DNA from: Panaeolus papilionaceus
Lineage: Eukaryota > Basidiomycota > Agaricomycetes > Agaricales
DNA length: 64,000 bases
NCBI GenBank assembly: GCA_015501605.1
Contig: JADNRZ010000027.1
Location: forward strand, 372,001 to 436,000
Direction: 5' to 3'
Numbering within the stretch: the first letter of the stretch is position 1; every line of letters starts with the position of its first letter. Of this stretch, positions 24,096-37,418 are shown one piece after another. Position numbers and translations under genes: made by a program. Under the pieces are notes generated by a model. The model had not been told where the DNA came from. It saw only the letters and a program-made list of their open reading frames with translations, and made no database searches.

Positions 24096-27000
24096 TTAAG
24101 GTGCACAGGAGAAGGGCAGTCGAAAATAAGAAAGCAATAATGGTAGACCCATAAATAGCGAGCAGCAGGATGGATAATCACAAGGACAACCACTGCCTAT
24201 ATAACGCATCGGGCAACTATACAGCACCGATAAATCAAATGCAAGAGAAATGAAATGCCGCTTCTCTTGCGAACAAATCATCCTACAAGTATCATCATCA
24301 GCGAGAAATTTTAAGGATGTGATAAACATGAAACTCACCTCTGCTTGTTCGGCCAACTCCAACTCCCTCTCATAATGCTTTACCGTATGCGAATGAAGTC
24401 CTAACTGATAAAATGTTCTCCCAAAATTACACTCCACCTCCCTCTCACCCGCTGTCGTCGCTCCACGCAGCTTGTGATATGTAGTCAAGAATGCCATCGC
24501 TTGCATTACGAGGTGGTGTCGTTCGTCCAATTGACGCTGTATGGCTCTCCTTATTGAGGCGATAGCGAGACAGAGGCAGATCATGGGGTCGTTGGGGTGG
24601 TAGTCGAAGGCGTGGAGAAGGTAGACTGTAGAATTGGGTTAACAATGTTCGATAAACCGTCAAGACAAGGAAGAAAGTGAAGGCGAGGAAGACTTACAAA
24701 TATCACGGTGATAACTCTTTGCAGCAATACAAATCTGCCCATATGTTGCAACCACGACAGGATTCTCTTTCGTCAGAATCATAGGCGCGCCATCCACACT
24801 CGCCGTCACTGTCACTGTCGCCCCACCCCCACCCGTCGTTGGCGCAGGCATCTCATCATCGTCTTCATCCCCATCCTCAGTCTTCTTCTTGCCCGCAGTA
24901 CCCGTGGTCGCAGTAGCCGCATTCCGTCTATAGAACCTGTTCCAGCTCAAAATCCCGGGGCTCTTCACAGCCGCATCCAAACGCTTCATCTCCTTGAAGA
25001 AATGCTTCTACAATGTCGGTGTGATGAAGTCATCTGTAAGTTTAAACTCGCTCGCAAGAGAGGCGAAGAGGGTCATAGGAAGCTCGTTGTTGAATTGCTG
25101 TTGCGTGATGCATTTGCAGGCTTGTTTGACAACGACATCGGGTCGTTCAGCGAGGATGCTGCATGCTCTGGGTTGCGTGAGCGAGAGGGAAGACGATAAC
25201 AGAAGAAATAAACGTACCAATCAATGCAATATGATTTGCAGTTTGCTGGTCTTGTGGTTGGTATGCGTCTGAAACGGTAGTATGCCGCAGAATTTCTTCA
25301 GCAACATCGTCTTGGCCTCGTTTTGTTAGGATAAAGCAGTACTGCGAAATCATGAGTTGGTGTAGGTGCGAGATCGATGATGAAAGCGAAAAAGACAAAA
25401 AGGGCACCGACGTACCTGTATAAACAACCTCAACCAGTCACCAAACGGAACACCTCTAACCCCGTCACCCCGCCGATTTGGCATTTCGTCGGGCGAGGGA
25501 GTCTTATTCTATATGGATAGATATTTCACTTAGTATATGTCATCTTTTTCTTTGTCGCGAAAGAAAAAGGAAACGAAGAGGAAGGAAGGGCCAAGCAACT
25601 CACCAACATAAAGCTGCAATCGATCTGCCATCCTATCCTTATCAGCCTCCATCTCCGCGCATTTTCTCGTCCAACTACACGGGAACATGCCAGCGAAGGG
25701 ATTAAACTGTTTAAGGACGTTATAAGTTCGTCAGTGATGCTTTATTTTTGAAAGGAAAGAAAACGACTGAAACATACCCACCCAACTCGTCAAATTTCTC
25801 GTCTCTCTAAACATATCAACCAATTTCTCAGCTTCCATCATCCACTCTCCCTCTCATTCCTCTTCTCTGCTGTCCCTCCCCCCTCTTCCTCCCCTACTTC
25901 TCCAACCCCATCAACCTCCCTCGACATTCGCTCCAAAACCTCACAGCACCTCCTCCACCCCCTCACAGCCACCTCCTCCTTCTCCACCTCCAACGCCCTC
26001 AACTGCGCTGGCGTCAACCTCGGTTTCACACCTGCCCTTGGTTAAATGGTTGACTTCAGACACGTCCAAGAACTTGTCCTCGGCGAACAGGGAAGTAGTG
26101 GTTGGGTCTTCGGTGGTTGATGGGACAGGGTGCCGGTAGGGCCAGTGGTTGTTTTGTGGTTTTTGCGAGAATGGATGACTATGAAGGGCATGCATAAGAT
26201 AAACAAGGAAAGAGAGTAAGAACGAGGAGAAGAACACACCTGCGTACACCAACTTCAACACGTTCCTCATCTCGCCTGATATCTCAGATATCTCCCCCAA
26301 TTTCATTTGTGTGTCGTTGTTGGCAGGGTCTGCGAGGCAAACTGTGGTTGAGACGTAGTTAGCGGTGTGAATTGAAGACGGGAGGAATGAGAAAAGAACG
26401 GCTCCAAATAGCGGGAGGAGGGACTAGCAAGTGATAAAGAGTTTCAAAACTATGAAGCGAAGCCAGGCATCATCTGGGGTCAGAAGCTTCCAGCATATGG
26501 TATACAAAAAACGAAACGAAAAAAATGACAAGAATGAAATGGACAAAGTAGATATATCTCAAAAGGCGACACACTACAACGACCTCTCAAACCACAGAAA
26601 ATCCATGAACAAACCGATAAAGAGCATACAGCAGAGATCAAACCAACAAAAATATAAAGCAGAGATCCTACTCGGGAAGCATAAAACCCCTCAAACGAGA
26701 TCGAATCAAACCACAGGGAAATGAAATGAAGGTGAATAAATAGTAAATTAACGCAGGGAAGGAAGGGAAGGGAAGCAGGATAAATGATGTTGGGTTTACA
26801 ACCCACGCAGCATGAAAAGCAATTCAAGAAAAAAGAAAAGCGAGAGGAGGTAACGCAAAGCCTTTCAAAAAAAAAAACGCTGCTCGTAGGGTAGGGACGA
26901 AAGCAACACCCCGAATTCCCAACCCAAAAACTAATAAATCCACTCACCATGCTCATAAACCTCCTCTGAATCCCTCAACTTGCCTATAGTCTTCATGCAC

Positions 27001-27811
27001 ACTGCTGTTTGCATGAGGACGTATACGCAGCTTGTCTAGATAGGATAAAGGGGAGGGTGTCAGTTTCATCTTTCTTCAATACATGAGGAAACGAAAGAGG
27101 AAGAGGGAGGAGAAAAGAGAAAGTGTCGACGAGGAATGGGCGACGTAGCAATAAAAGACAAAATCGGGTAGAGGAAAGGAACAATAGCAGAAAAACAGAT
27201 ACAGGGAAGAGAAAGGTAAACAAGAAACCAAAAAACCTCATGCTCACCGCCACATCTCCCTCCAAAAGCTCATATATCACCCTCATAAATCTCCTTCTCG
27301 AAATACGCGTCCGCAATCTCGAAGAACAGTACCAAGTAGTCCAAAACATCCGATGCGAGGATGATGGAAGCAGCGGCTGTAGGCAGAAAGGTTAGTGGGG
27401 GTGGTTATATTTCATTTAATTTATGGATACGGTAAATTGAGGGTAATGGTAGAAAAAGGAGGCATATGGAAGAGAAATTGAGCAGTATGAGCAGAAAACG
27501 AAGAGAGAGAAAAAGGAGCAAAGACAAAAACACATACTCAAAACCACCCTGCATCTCACCCCGCCCTCTCACTTCTACCTCTCCTCATTCTTTACTCGAG
27601 GTTTCTTCAGACCCATCACTCTCATCACTTCCCGATTCCGATTCCGAGTCAGAGTCGGATGCCTCTGACGCAAGATCTGAGAGCAAGTTACGAGTTCCAA
27701 TCTATGCACAACAAGAACAACGAGGATGAGTAAGGCTGAATAAACGGTGTAAAGCGTGATGAGGCGGAGCTTACCAACAATATCGTCGTCTAGATCCCTC
27801 ATAATATTCAT
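24096..27811 (-). pseudogene. Decayed TFIIIC tau-131/Sfc4-like TPR gene, array copy 4
   Basis: Pieces in family order from the 5' end are MNIMRDLDDDIV (27811), an acidic run (ASDSDSESESGSDESDGS, 27600-27690) that hits a TGA, TPAQLRALEVEKEEVAVRGW (near 25970-26030) that frameshifts before MMEAEKLVDMFRETRN, and a clean exon GVRGVPFGDWLRLFIQ near 25420-25470. YCFILTKRGQDDVAEEILRH (25280-25350) follows, then RACSILAERPDVVVKQA, which reaches a TAG near 25010, ENPVVVATYGQICIAAKSYH (24700-24780) and MICLCLAIASIRRAIQRQ through NFGRTFYQLGLHSHTVKHY (24350-24590). The strings match the TFIIIC Sfc4/GTF3C3 family, but at least three breaks make this a pseudogene. Confidence 0.75.
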
Positions 27812-28559
27812 TTTAACAAGTTAACTTCGAGTTCGAGCATGATATGGATGACATTTGTCGTCACGGTGGTTATGGTGGTGGACGCCAAGGAAGAGGACTA
27901 TCAATTCAAACGTGCTGGCGGCGGCGAGGCCAGTTCCGCTGATGCCATCACCCATCACCGACAGTCACTCATTCATCGTAAACCTCAGTCATGCCTATGC
28001 TCCCCCCATGATCATGATTATATCCTTGTAGTTGAACTTCGTAGACTGTCAACTATTTTGTATATCTATGTGACGCGTAGAGGGTTAGGTGGAATTATAG
28101 GATGCCAAATCATCCGGTGCTTAATGACGTATGTAGCTATTTTTAGTTCACCTTCCCCTCCTTGCCTCCCCTATTTTCTCGTTCTCTCTTTTTCTCCCTT
28201 TGCCCCCCTCCCTATCTCGATTCAAACGTAAGATCTCAATTAATCTAAATATGCCAACCCTTCTTTACCACCTCTCTCCAAATTCACGCCTGGAAATACG
28301 CCCCACGGCACCGTTGTCTGCCTTCAGAGTGCGCGTTTATGCAGTTCCACAGGAAAAGAGCGAGGAGATGAGGTTGTGATCATGCGTTTGTTTCGACGGT
28401 ACTAGGTGCGTCGTTTTATACTGGTTGTATACGGTGGCATTGGTGCTGAATGAATGCATGATTGATGATGCACGATGATGAACAGGCGCATCAACCCCTT
28501 CAATCAGGGTATAAAGTGCGCATGTCCAAGAACGAGATGCAAGATGATCAACTCACCAT
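27812..28559. other. Array spacer with remnant X
   Basis: The spacer repeats the GTGGTGGACG block (near 27870) and the TC-rich tract (near 28170-28210) of the other units. It holds no open gene. The X remnant is shorter than elsewhere and no GTPase copy follows, so the array degenerates here. Confidence 0.4.
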
Positions 28560-29405
28560 GCTCATACACATCCGTCGCATCTTTCAACTCCCCTATATTC
28601 TTCATACATGCCGCTGTTTTCTGGAGAACGTAGACGCTGCTTAGATGATGGTCTTATCAGTTGTGGCCTTCTTTCAGAGTATGCGAAATGAGAAAGAACG
28701 GGGAGAGAATAGAGAGGACGAGAGAAAAGGGGATGAAAGAAAAGAGATGACAGAAAGTAAGAAAAGCCCCAACGAGGAATGAGCGAAGTAAAGCGATGAA
28801 ATGACAAGAATTGGAGAGAGATGAGAAGAGAAGCAGAGAAAACGGAGAAAAAATGAAACACGTAGAAAAGTATAGTAAAGTCCAGAGTGCAGGAAAGGGA
28901 ATGACAACGACGACACGAAATAAAACCCTCAACTCACCACAACATCTGCCCCAAAAGCTCATATATCACCCTCGCATCCGCAATGTGAAGGAATAGGACC
29001 GAATCGTCCAATACATCAGAGGCGAGGATGAACGAGGAGTGATCCTAGGTGCGATGCATTAGTTGATAATTTCACTTTTTTATAAAGAGAACTGAGGGAG
29101 GAAAAGGAAAAGAAAGCAGGAAAAGGAGGAAAGGCCAAGAGACTAACCTTCAACGAAGAGAGAGAGAGAGAAAAGAGAATCGCCCAAGATACGCAAAATC
29201 TCTCTCCATCCTGTCCTCTTACTTCCATTTCTCCACCCTCGCTGGAAATTCGAAGAGAGGGTGGGGGATCCAATCTATGTAAGTAGATGTAGAACAACAA
29301 TGACGAGTGGGCACGAGTGAATGAGCACTAGTGAGCGTTCAAAATCGTGATGAAAAGGGAGCACACCGACGATATCGTCGTCTAGATTTATCATCATACT
29401 TATTT
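28560..29405 (-). pseudogene. Partial fifth copy of the TFIIIC-like gene (5' part only)
   Basis: A 5' end with NLDDDIV (near 29380) and a distal piece with CMKNIGELKDATDVYEHG (near 28570-28630) are present. Nothing C-terminal to that follows; the sequence runs straight into the spacer after copy 4. It marks a truncated duplication at the right edge of the array. Confidence 0.6.
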
Positions 29406-30807
29406 TTATAGCCCAGGTTCGCGATCAAGGTAGAGCATGAAATAATTAGATTAGTCGTCGCCGTGGTTTGTGGTGGTGGATGTTGACGAAGAAGAACAGC
29501 ATGAGTTCAAACTGGATTGGATGGCAGGGTTCCGTGCCGGTGGCGAGGTCCGTTCCGCTGATGGTACGGTTGACGGGAACCGCATGGTTGGACTTGTTCG
29601 CTTTATGCGCTCGACTCCTCGGCTCCTGCTCGGCACCTACGGGGGCCCCATCATCACATTAAAACACCCCTATATCCCAATAAACTCATTAAGGCCACGC
29701 TATGCATGGCAAGCCCGCTACTTTGAGCAATAATAGCGGATATCGGTTTATCATTGAAAAGTTTTGTGTTTTATGTGAGACAATGTTTTGGGCGGTAATC
29801 TTGAAGTAGGTTCCGAGGCCTTTAAAGGCTTCGGGTTATGTCCCCTGCAGATTCTGTTGGCCAAGCTTTTCATGAATTCTTTACCATGTGATTTTGTTGA
29901 GTCTATTTGGTCTTGTTGATTCTAGTGTCTGTTGCCTTCCTTGCAATTGGTTTCATTATGTCTCTTGCATTCTTCACATGTGTGTTGTTTAACGTCATGT
30001 CCTCGTCTCTTCGTCCTCCCTCCACCGCTTCATGTGATCCTTGCACCTCGTTTGACCCATACTCCCTCGATATGATCCTTTCCACCGACGTCTTTTCACG
30101 TCTCCTTTCCCCTTCCGTTCCGCGACCAATCACCTTTGCCACTCCGGCTTGTGCAATGACCCTCCGTATGGCACACATGCGTGCCCTTCTGAGAGTTACT
30201 TCTGCGCTGTTTATGCCCGTTTCGGCGCCGTACGTTGTAAGATCGTCGTATGATTACAGACCCATGCCCATTGAATTTTTCCCAGCTCCCTTCGTAACTT
30301 GGTTGTCGTTTATGATTCAGCTGCACCTATGTGGCCTACCCCCTATTTGTTCCACACATATGCCCCGTGCCTTGAGCACGATCCTCCGCGCCGTCGCCGC
30401 CCTTCGCAAGCCCGTAGAAGCCGTCGTCGTCGGACTTAGTCCTACTGACTAGCTGACTTGCTATTCATGTGGGTTTCACTCTATTATCTCTTTCCTGCTT
30501 CATGTGGCCTAACAACAGAGCAATATTAGAGTTGGTGTCACCGCGTCGAGGAGGGATGGCACTTGCCTGTATGATCACGTGATTCGCAAAAAATATTATC
30601 GCTGTGTGTGTTAGAGATTACCTATGGACTTTGATCCCATTGTATGAAGAGATTTCTAATGCGATCAGGGGATGGTTGATGCCTCATCTTGGTAGTTATT
30701 AAACTGGGTGTTATGTAAAAGGGTTTAATATCAGGCCTAGTCAAAAGCCATATTGTTACGACAGTGATGAAGTACCTGAACCTGAATGAGGATAGACATG
30801 AAAAAAA
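29406..30807. other. Gene-poor stretch at the array border
   Basis: The last GTGGTGGTGGATGTTGACG block ends near 29490, after which similarity to the array stops. A forward open frame of 181 codons (29907-30452) has a hydrophobic N-terminus and no recognisable domain; I cannot support it as a gene. The remainder, 30453-30807, shows nothing I recognise. Confidence 0.35.
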
Positions 30808-32010
30808 CTACTGTTCCAGACCACCACTTTGCAACCAAGACACCCACCCATGCAGTTCTTTATCGCGTGCATGGCTGGATAAATTTATCAGTGGGGGTCT
30901 TTCCTCAAAAGTATGTGATACGTGCCTAATAATACAATGGGGTGGATCTTCTGAGTCTGCAAAAATTCGAACGAGGAACCAGAGCCAGTCGTTGTTGGCC
31001 ACCAAATAAGTATGGCACAACGACTGCAGATACAACTTTTGATACACAGACGTAACTCCAGGATTGCGGTTAATCCTTAAGGTGGTCCATGAATTGTTTT
31101 CGAGGAGCCGTTGATCGTCCACAGGCATCTCTGGCCACAATCGAAATTTCCATGTTTGCCCATCCCCCACATTTCTTGTCCCATAAAAAAAAGAGGTTAC
31201 AATGGAAGAGTCAGATGGTTCATTTGACAATGAGTCGATAATATTCCATCCCCTTGCCCTATATTTGTTGAGGGCATGGCTATCGTGCCTGTGCTCGATG
31301 TCCGACTTGAAAGCAACCCTTTTAATTAGAGTGCCTTTAGGGAAAAGACAGTATGCCATGGAGTCTGTGATTAGATTCATGACACATGCTAATATAGGAT
31401 ATGTCGATGAACGATCAATGCATAGTTGAGCAAATTACCCACATGAATGAAACTGAAGTATAGCATGAACAGGGTTGAGACGACAGAGCATAACCTGGAT
31501 TTTGGCGCCTGTTATGTCGTGCCTCATGCTGATGACCTTAGTGAAGGGTAGATCTGGATAGTCATCAGGATCGCCTGTGAGTGAAGGGGGTATGGTCCCC
31601 GGTTCGGTTTCCCAGTCTGTACTATGAATTCGGCGGGATGGCAGGTTGTGGTGACGATTGTACCTGCACTCCGCTAAAAAGGTCAATAGAGGACTCTCGT
31701 AACCTTCCGTGACGTAGATATCTAGGTCTGTGTCCACGCCAAAGTCCCGTTGGTCTAGAAAAGCTAAAGCCGTGGAGCCAGATATAACAGCCCCCGTTTG
31801 ACGCTGAACAGCACGGAAGTGCCATAACTGAAGTCCTTCAAACCAGCGGCTGAGTAGGCGATGGTAGTTAAATCGACGTCTGAAGTACATCGAAACACGG
31901 CCTTGTTCTTGATGATTAAGAGATGCCCATGTCAATAGGCTTTGCACATGGAAGTTGTCGAAAACCTCGTCGGCAAGATGATCAGTTCTAATTAAGGGAT
32001 GTGTTCGCAT
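30808..32010 (-). CDS. F-box-like / nucleotidyltransferase-like protein, member 1
   Basis: Two exons (32010-31443 and 31388-30808, reverse) join to about 382 aa. The N-terminus resembles a weak F-box (LADEVFDNFHVQSLLTWASL). The core has the nucleotidyltransferase-fold signature ISGSTALAFLDQ followed by DTDLDIYV, the G-S and D-x-D elements that bind nucleotide and metal. A later strand reads KIQVML, so the third acidic residue usual in active enzymes is not obvious. The exon junction encodes FHSSCVMN, a signature of a large Agaricomycete family I know only as hypothetical proteins. Activity and substrate are unknown. Two relatives lie at 52255-53415 and 54783-55805. Confidence 0.65.
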
Positions 32011-32521
32011 AAATGGCGGGCAGTCAGGAAACAGATCAAAAATACAGACATAATATTAGGGATTGGGATTGCCAAAGGATCATTAACCAGGCCGCGTGGC
32101 ATATCCGTAACATTAATTGTAACCAAATGGAAGGGGAAGACGATGTTAAGGTGAAACAAGGACGCCTGGTCCTCCGCCTCTTACTACGTCATTGTCTTGT
32201 ATGTCTACCTGCGCTATACCAATGACCGCATTCCCCCTTTTAATTTCCATATTCACCTTGCTTGATCTGTATCCCTGCTTCTTCTCTTAAGCGCCGTTTT
32301 CTCGCTTGGCTTGTCGTCTTGTTAAAGCCGCACCTGCATCCACTGAGAGCACAGACGTCGGCGATTCGTACCAGAGCATCTGAAAACACAGAACTTTTCA
32401 ATCTCCATGTGATATTCTGTTTGTCATCTTGAAGTTGAAGTTGATCAGACCCATGTCTCTCCGATTGCCTTAAACTTTGTTGTGTACGCGAACTATTACA
32501 AGATTCTCCAGGTGTCTACTA

Positions 32522-34300
32522 TCATATTTTCATTGCCTTCATTCTGACCAGCTCCTCCTCCTCAACTTCCATGTCTGAGTCGCACTCTACGAATCGACGC
32601 TTCAGAACCTGATTCTTGATGCCCCCATTTATCGGTCTGTCACGTCGTTCGTTCTCTACCTTCATTTTATCCTGTGCTTTCTGGTCTCATACAATTAATA
32701 ACTTGAACTAAGAAAATGTTGTTCCTTACCTCTCTATCTTCGCTGCTGACCTTGGCCAGCATACGTAGTATTAAGTACATCCTATATTCATTCTGATTAA
32801 TCCTGAAGCAGGCGAAACCGACATCCGCCTCCACGATGTCTCCCTCCTGGAACTCTTCCAGTCTGCACTTGCAATATCTGTACCAGCCACCTCTTTAGCT
32901 TAACTATAGAGGTGGTCATTTGTCATGCTCACCTACGCCCCGCCTTGCTCTGCCTGTCCTTGCTGCAGTACTGAACTTGGTTGTCTTGCGTGCATATATA
33001 ATCTGCCCCCCTCGCATCCTCTAGTACATGCATAGGGTCCACTGTATCCTCAAACCCTACATGAACCCCTGTAGGATCGTCCTGCCGTCGTGTGAAGTAC
33101 CGACTGTGCATGTCCAGCGCCACGTGTCCGTCGTAGTGGCACGGGGTCCATGCCTGAACCACCATCGAACCCATCTTGTCCTGGAATAGCGCCCGCACTC
33201 CCTCCAGCTTTTTCGCCATTCCTTCAAAAAGAGGATGGCCCAACCCCGTCAATTGAACATACTGCTTCCAAACTTTTGGCCCCCCCGCTCTGCCAAACTT
33301 CGGTGAGTGTTTGGTAAAAACAATAAAATTGTGTGGATTCTTACATTTTTCGGCGAACAGGAGGCAACATCTTCCTGCTAATAATTCCGGGAATCCTCAC
33401 TATAACTTCTTCCATCTCCCCCTCTTGGTCCTTCGTGGTTCGGACAAGGCGGTACGACTGGTTACTCTTCTGTACGTCAAGCGCTTTCATCTATTTCCCT
33501 GTGTCAATTGCTTCCCTATTATCCAAACTGTTACTCACGTCCATGTCGCCTAGAACAGGGCTTAGCTGTGCATCTCCTCGCCCATCATCAATGATCTTCC
33601 TGAGGTTTTCGTCTGCATTGGTTATTCAGTTGGGCGTCATATGCTAAGTGCTGCAAACTTACACGCTTCTGGTATGTTATAGAATCTGTTCATCTTCGGT
33701 GTTGGTGTTAAAGCTTGTGAAGTGGGGTTACTTGTATCATCAAGTATGGGTAGTCTATCACACCTTATCAATATTCACCCTTTTTCGCTTACGCCCTTCC
33801 GGTTGTCGTTGGACTCAAGAAAAAGACCTTAGAACTGATAATCATTCCCCGCCTTGCTACCCGCCCGTCTTACCTCTTGGCGATACACTCGTATCCGCCT
33901 TTCATTCTGCCCCTGCATTTCCCGCGCTCCTTACCTCAGAATTCATGTTCTCACCTCCATACATTTGGGACCCCCGCTTTTTTCCGCCTGCCGCTCTAAA
34001 TTATAAAATTTATGGATAATCTTATCTAACCGGTCCCTTACTGATCTGGTGCCCTCCTCACCGTCCTTTCGTTCGACCCCGAATCCCGAAACCCCTATTT
34101 TCTACAACATATAAATAGTCTTCGCTCGTCCTTGGAGGCGTCAAGGGTCCATCTACCACTTCTGCTGTGTTAACTTTGCCGTCTTCCTTCCTTGCTCATA
34201 CTCTCCATAATGTCCCAGTCTATTTCCCTTCCCACTGCTACTCTGGGAGAGCATGCTCCAGTGTCCACGTACATCCTTATCACCTTCAATGTTGCTCATA
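32522..34300 (-). CDS. Agaricomycete hypothetical protein with TQDNQVQYC motif
   Basis: Reverse-strand exons join as follows: about 33520-33390 (reading QSYRLVRTTKDQEGEMEEV), 33300-32941 (GVRALFQDKMGSMVVQAW, then YICTQDNQVQYC), about 32884-32735 (FQEGDIVEADVGFACFRI, then YRMYLILRMLAKVSSED) and about 32673-32522, an acidic C-terminus ending MKAMKI. Introns are GT..AG and in phase. The family is common near transposons in Agaricomycetes, but I know of no function. The start is unresolved: further open pieces lie up to about 34300, so the 5' limit is approximate. Confidence 0.5.
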
Positions 34301-34585
34301 TTGACCATGGATTTTTTTAAGTGCTTTGGCCAACGATCAAGCCGGTAACGATTCATTCACAAAGCATCCAGGTACACCTTCTAAGGTGCCTCAGGGTAGT
34401 CAACTCACCAGCTCACCGTACGTGGTCGGTTTGACCTGTCCCCATTGTCTTACTCATTGCCTGCAGGTCCAATATGACCTTGTCGTCCCAGTCATCTCCC
34501 GAGGCTTTGGTGTATGTCATTTAATATTTGCTGACCTGCCCTTCTAACCCTCCTCAGGGACAGAAATTTGGATCTGGATGACACC

Positions 34586-37158
34586 ATGTATCGTGGTCGT
34601 TCTACCAAATCCCGTGTCAGTGCTGCTCAAAAAAAGCGCCAGGGTTCGCCTCTGCGTACCCGTCGTTCAACCAGGTCAGTGCTGTAGTGATTATTATTGG
34701 TTCTGTCCTCATGACCGCGTATCGTGTAGATCTTCCAAGTCTGCCTCCGTTCCTGATGTCGGCATGCCTGTTCAACAAGCGCACGCTCTTGCTCCCCGCA
34801 AACGAAGGACCTCTGCAACTGCCCCCACTGCTCAGTCCAAGCGTCCGAAGATACCAAATGAAGGCGACTCTACAGTCCTCTCCCTATCTTTGCATGATCA
34901 AGTCATGCACGACCCAGATTCTTCTGACTTGTCAGATGCTCCCATGGACGACTATGATCTTAATGATCCTTTCATGTGAGATTGCCTCCTACGTTGTATT
35001 TTTTTGTACTCTAATCTCCGTACGGTATGCTTAGAGACGACTCTGAGCAGGCCGTTGGCACGAATGGCGTCCTGCCTTCAGCAAACAATAAAGGAGACGA
35101 AACGTAGGTTCTACATAATATCCGTTGTATTACAATCTGACATTAGGTCTCCAGTGATGGATCTTTCTATGTGGACGATGGGCCCGCCAAGGTTCCTGCC
35201 GCCCCCATCTCAGATGTTCCCCCTCCCTTAGAGAGCTGTCCCGACCCTTCTAAGTCCTTTATCGAGCACGACATGTCCATCGGCAGGCCAAAGATCTCAT
35301 CCGAGCCCGATGTCTTTGATGCTTTCGTTCAAAAGCTGTGGCACGATCCCACTCTGTTCTACGCTCTTGCTGACAAACTGTTCAATTCTGACTCCAATGC
35401 TGCCAAGTACGTTTGGTCCAACATTAATTCAAACTACCTGTGTAATTAATTTTTCGTTTCAGGAATAGGTCCTCGTCTTTGGCTTCTCCTTTTGCAGGGG
35501 GATCTTCTTTGAATGGCGGTGTACGTCTGGTTCCCGTGGTACGATCCCTACATCGTTTTATTCATTTTATTTTAGTCTGATCTTTACTTAAGGTTGATTC
35601 TCAAACTTGCTCTGTGGACAGTACACCCCCCGCCCTACCCTGGTCCAACGCATCTCCCCAAACCCCTACTCGACTACCAGTTGATCGTCGTCCCGGTTCC
35701 GAGTCCCTTTTCGTCAGTCCGACTCTAAAACCCTCTTCAGCTGTACGCTTGGCTGTCTCTTCATCTGGTTCCAGCGAGGAGACCACCAGTAAACGCTCTG
35801 GCGTTGGCCTCACAATGTTCAGAACAGGGAACACACATCCCCCCAATGCGTCCACAAAGGGCAAGGCTAAAGGCAAGGGGTCCTCCTCTCCGGCTGCTGC
35901 TACTCCTTCGCAGGCCAATGTTCCCATGAGGGACTTGGTGAAAACTGATTCTCCCAAATCGTCGTCGGGTCCTTCTGGATCTAACTCCTTCCGAAAATGC
36001 ACTGCCCTCCCTGCAGTTTGTCGTGTCAACAACAGTGAGCTTCAAGACGAGCTACTTGCAAATACTTATGCAATGCTTCCTCACCTGCGGTATGGTTTCA
36101 CCTTCAGGCGTTACTTTGCTCGGCTGATTGATTTGATGGTTTGCAGGCCAGGAACTCTGATTCCTTGGACTGGCATGCCAGGCCCTGGTCAATGCAGCTT
36201 CTCCGCGTGGGGTCAACAATGTCCTGACATGCCCGGACTGTGCGTTTCCTGATTCGTGGATAGGTCATTGACGATTTGTTAAATTCCCTGTCTAGTCAAG
36301 CTATGGCAGCAGTTCTGTTCGCGGTCTATAAGGAATTCCTCAACCCCTCTCGGGGTTCTCCTCTTGCCGTAGAATTGCGCCAAATTCGTATCAAACAGTA
36401 CGTCCGATTGAATGTTTACCGCGGAAACACGCCTATGGTTGGCGTCTCCTGCGGATTCGTTACAGAGTCCCAGTTGTTGACTCCAACTGATTTCGGCCTT
36501 CAACAAAAATACCTGCGCATGATCATGCATACGCAGGAGTGGGAGCGATTCACCTCTTGGGTGTGCATGGTTTTCGGGCAAAACAGCCTCCACGCTCAGT
36601 TAGCACGCGATGCCATGGAATTCAGCACTCGTCCACATTATAATAACAGTCAGTGGGCGTCTTATCCCGTAATAATCCTTCTGACATTGCTTTTCCAGCG
36701 ACCACCGACGTAACTCCTTCAGCCACGGGAATGTTCAAGACCAACAAGGGTTCATCCCCTGCTGGTTCCGCTAAACCTAAGAGTTCGGGAGATGTGATGA
36801 GCTTAGGGCCAGATGATCAAGGTAGATCACCTTTTCTCGTTACTCATTGTTCTTGTCATTAAACCCTTCATCCACAGTTCCAGTCTATGACGCCAGGCAG
36901 ACCCCCTTCAACTTTGACACAGATCTCCCACATATTGCCGATACCTTACCCAAGTACGACGGTGAAGTTCCTTATGGGTCATTCGCAGTTGTTGGATACA
37001 CGGTGTCCGCTCATAACCCCTCTCCTAAGAAATGGAACCTGAAGTGTTACATTCGATGGGTTATTGTACTGGGGATCCCGCAGGAAGACCTGGACAAAGA
37101 AAATTATGATCAGTACGACGACGGCGATGGCGACGAAGTAGTCATTGATGAGGAATGA
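34586..37158 (+). CDS. Multi-exon hypothetical protein, disordered N-terminus and conserved C-terminal domain
   Basis: It starts MYRGRSTKSRVSAAQKKRQG; intron at about 34677-34730; then a basic, Ser/Pro-rich region with nuclear-localisation-like clusters (APRKRRTS, SKRPKIP). Further exons include 35610-36087 (low complexity, Ser/Thr/Pro), a short exon with GTLIPWTGMPGPGQCSF, 36298-36650 (folded-looking: VELRQIRIKQYVRLNVYRG) and a last exon ending 37158. The C-terminus reads VPVYDARQTPFNFDTDLPHI, then FAVVGYTVSAH, WNLKCYIRWVIVLG and an acidic tail. I recognise that C-terminal pattern as recurrent in Agaricomycete proteins of unknown function. It lies about 260 bases upstream of the JmjC-like gene on the same strand. 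Exon borders are partly guesses. Confidence 0.5.
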
Positions 37159-37418
37159 TGTCGGGCTCTTCTTTTTTTCCTCTTTCAGTCTCTTGCATTA
37201 CTCCAGTTTCTGAACTAAGTGCTTTAATCACCACTCAAAAATAAAGTAGTTTTTCTAATGTATACAAATTTATTGATATAAAAATGACCACCTTTGCGTC
37301 GATCAACGTGCATGGGATAAATTTTCGCTACTGCACGTGCATCAGTTCAGGATGACGTCAGCTGGATGTTTCGCTGACTTCCTTTTCTGTTTCGTACCTC
37401 ATTCTTTACCTCTCAACA

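Noticed and set aside
29907..30452. Forward 181-codon frame with hydrophobic N-terminus
   Set aside because: No domain, no paralogue in the window and no convincing splice context; kept only as a remark.
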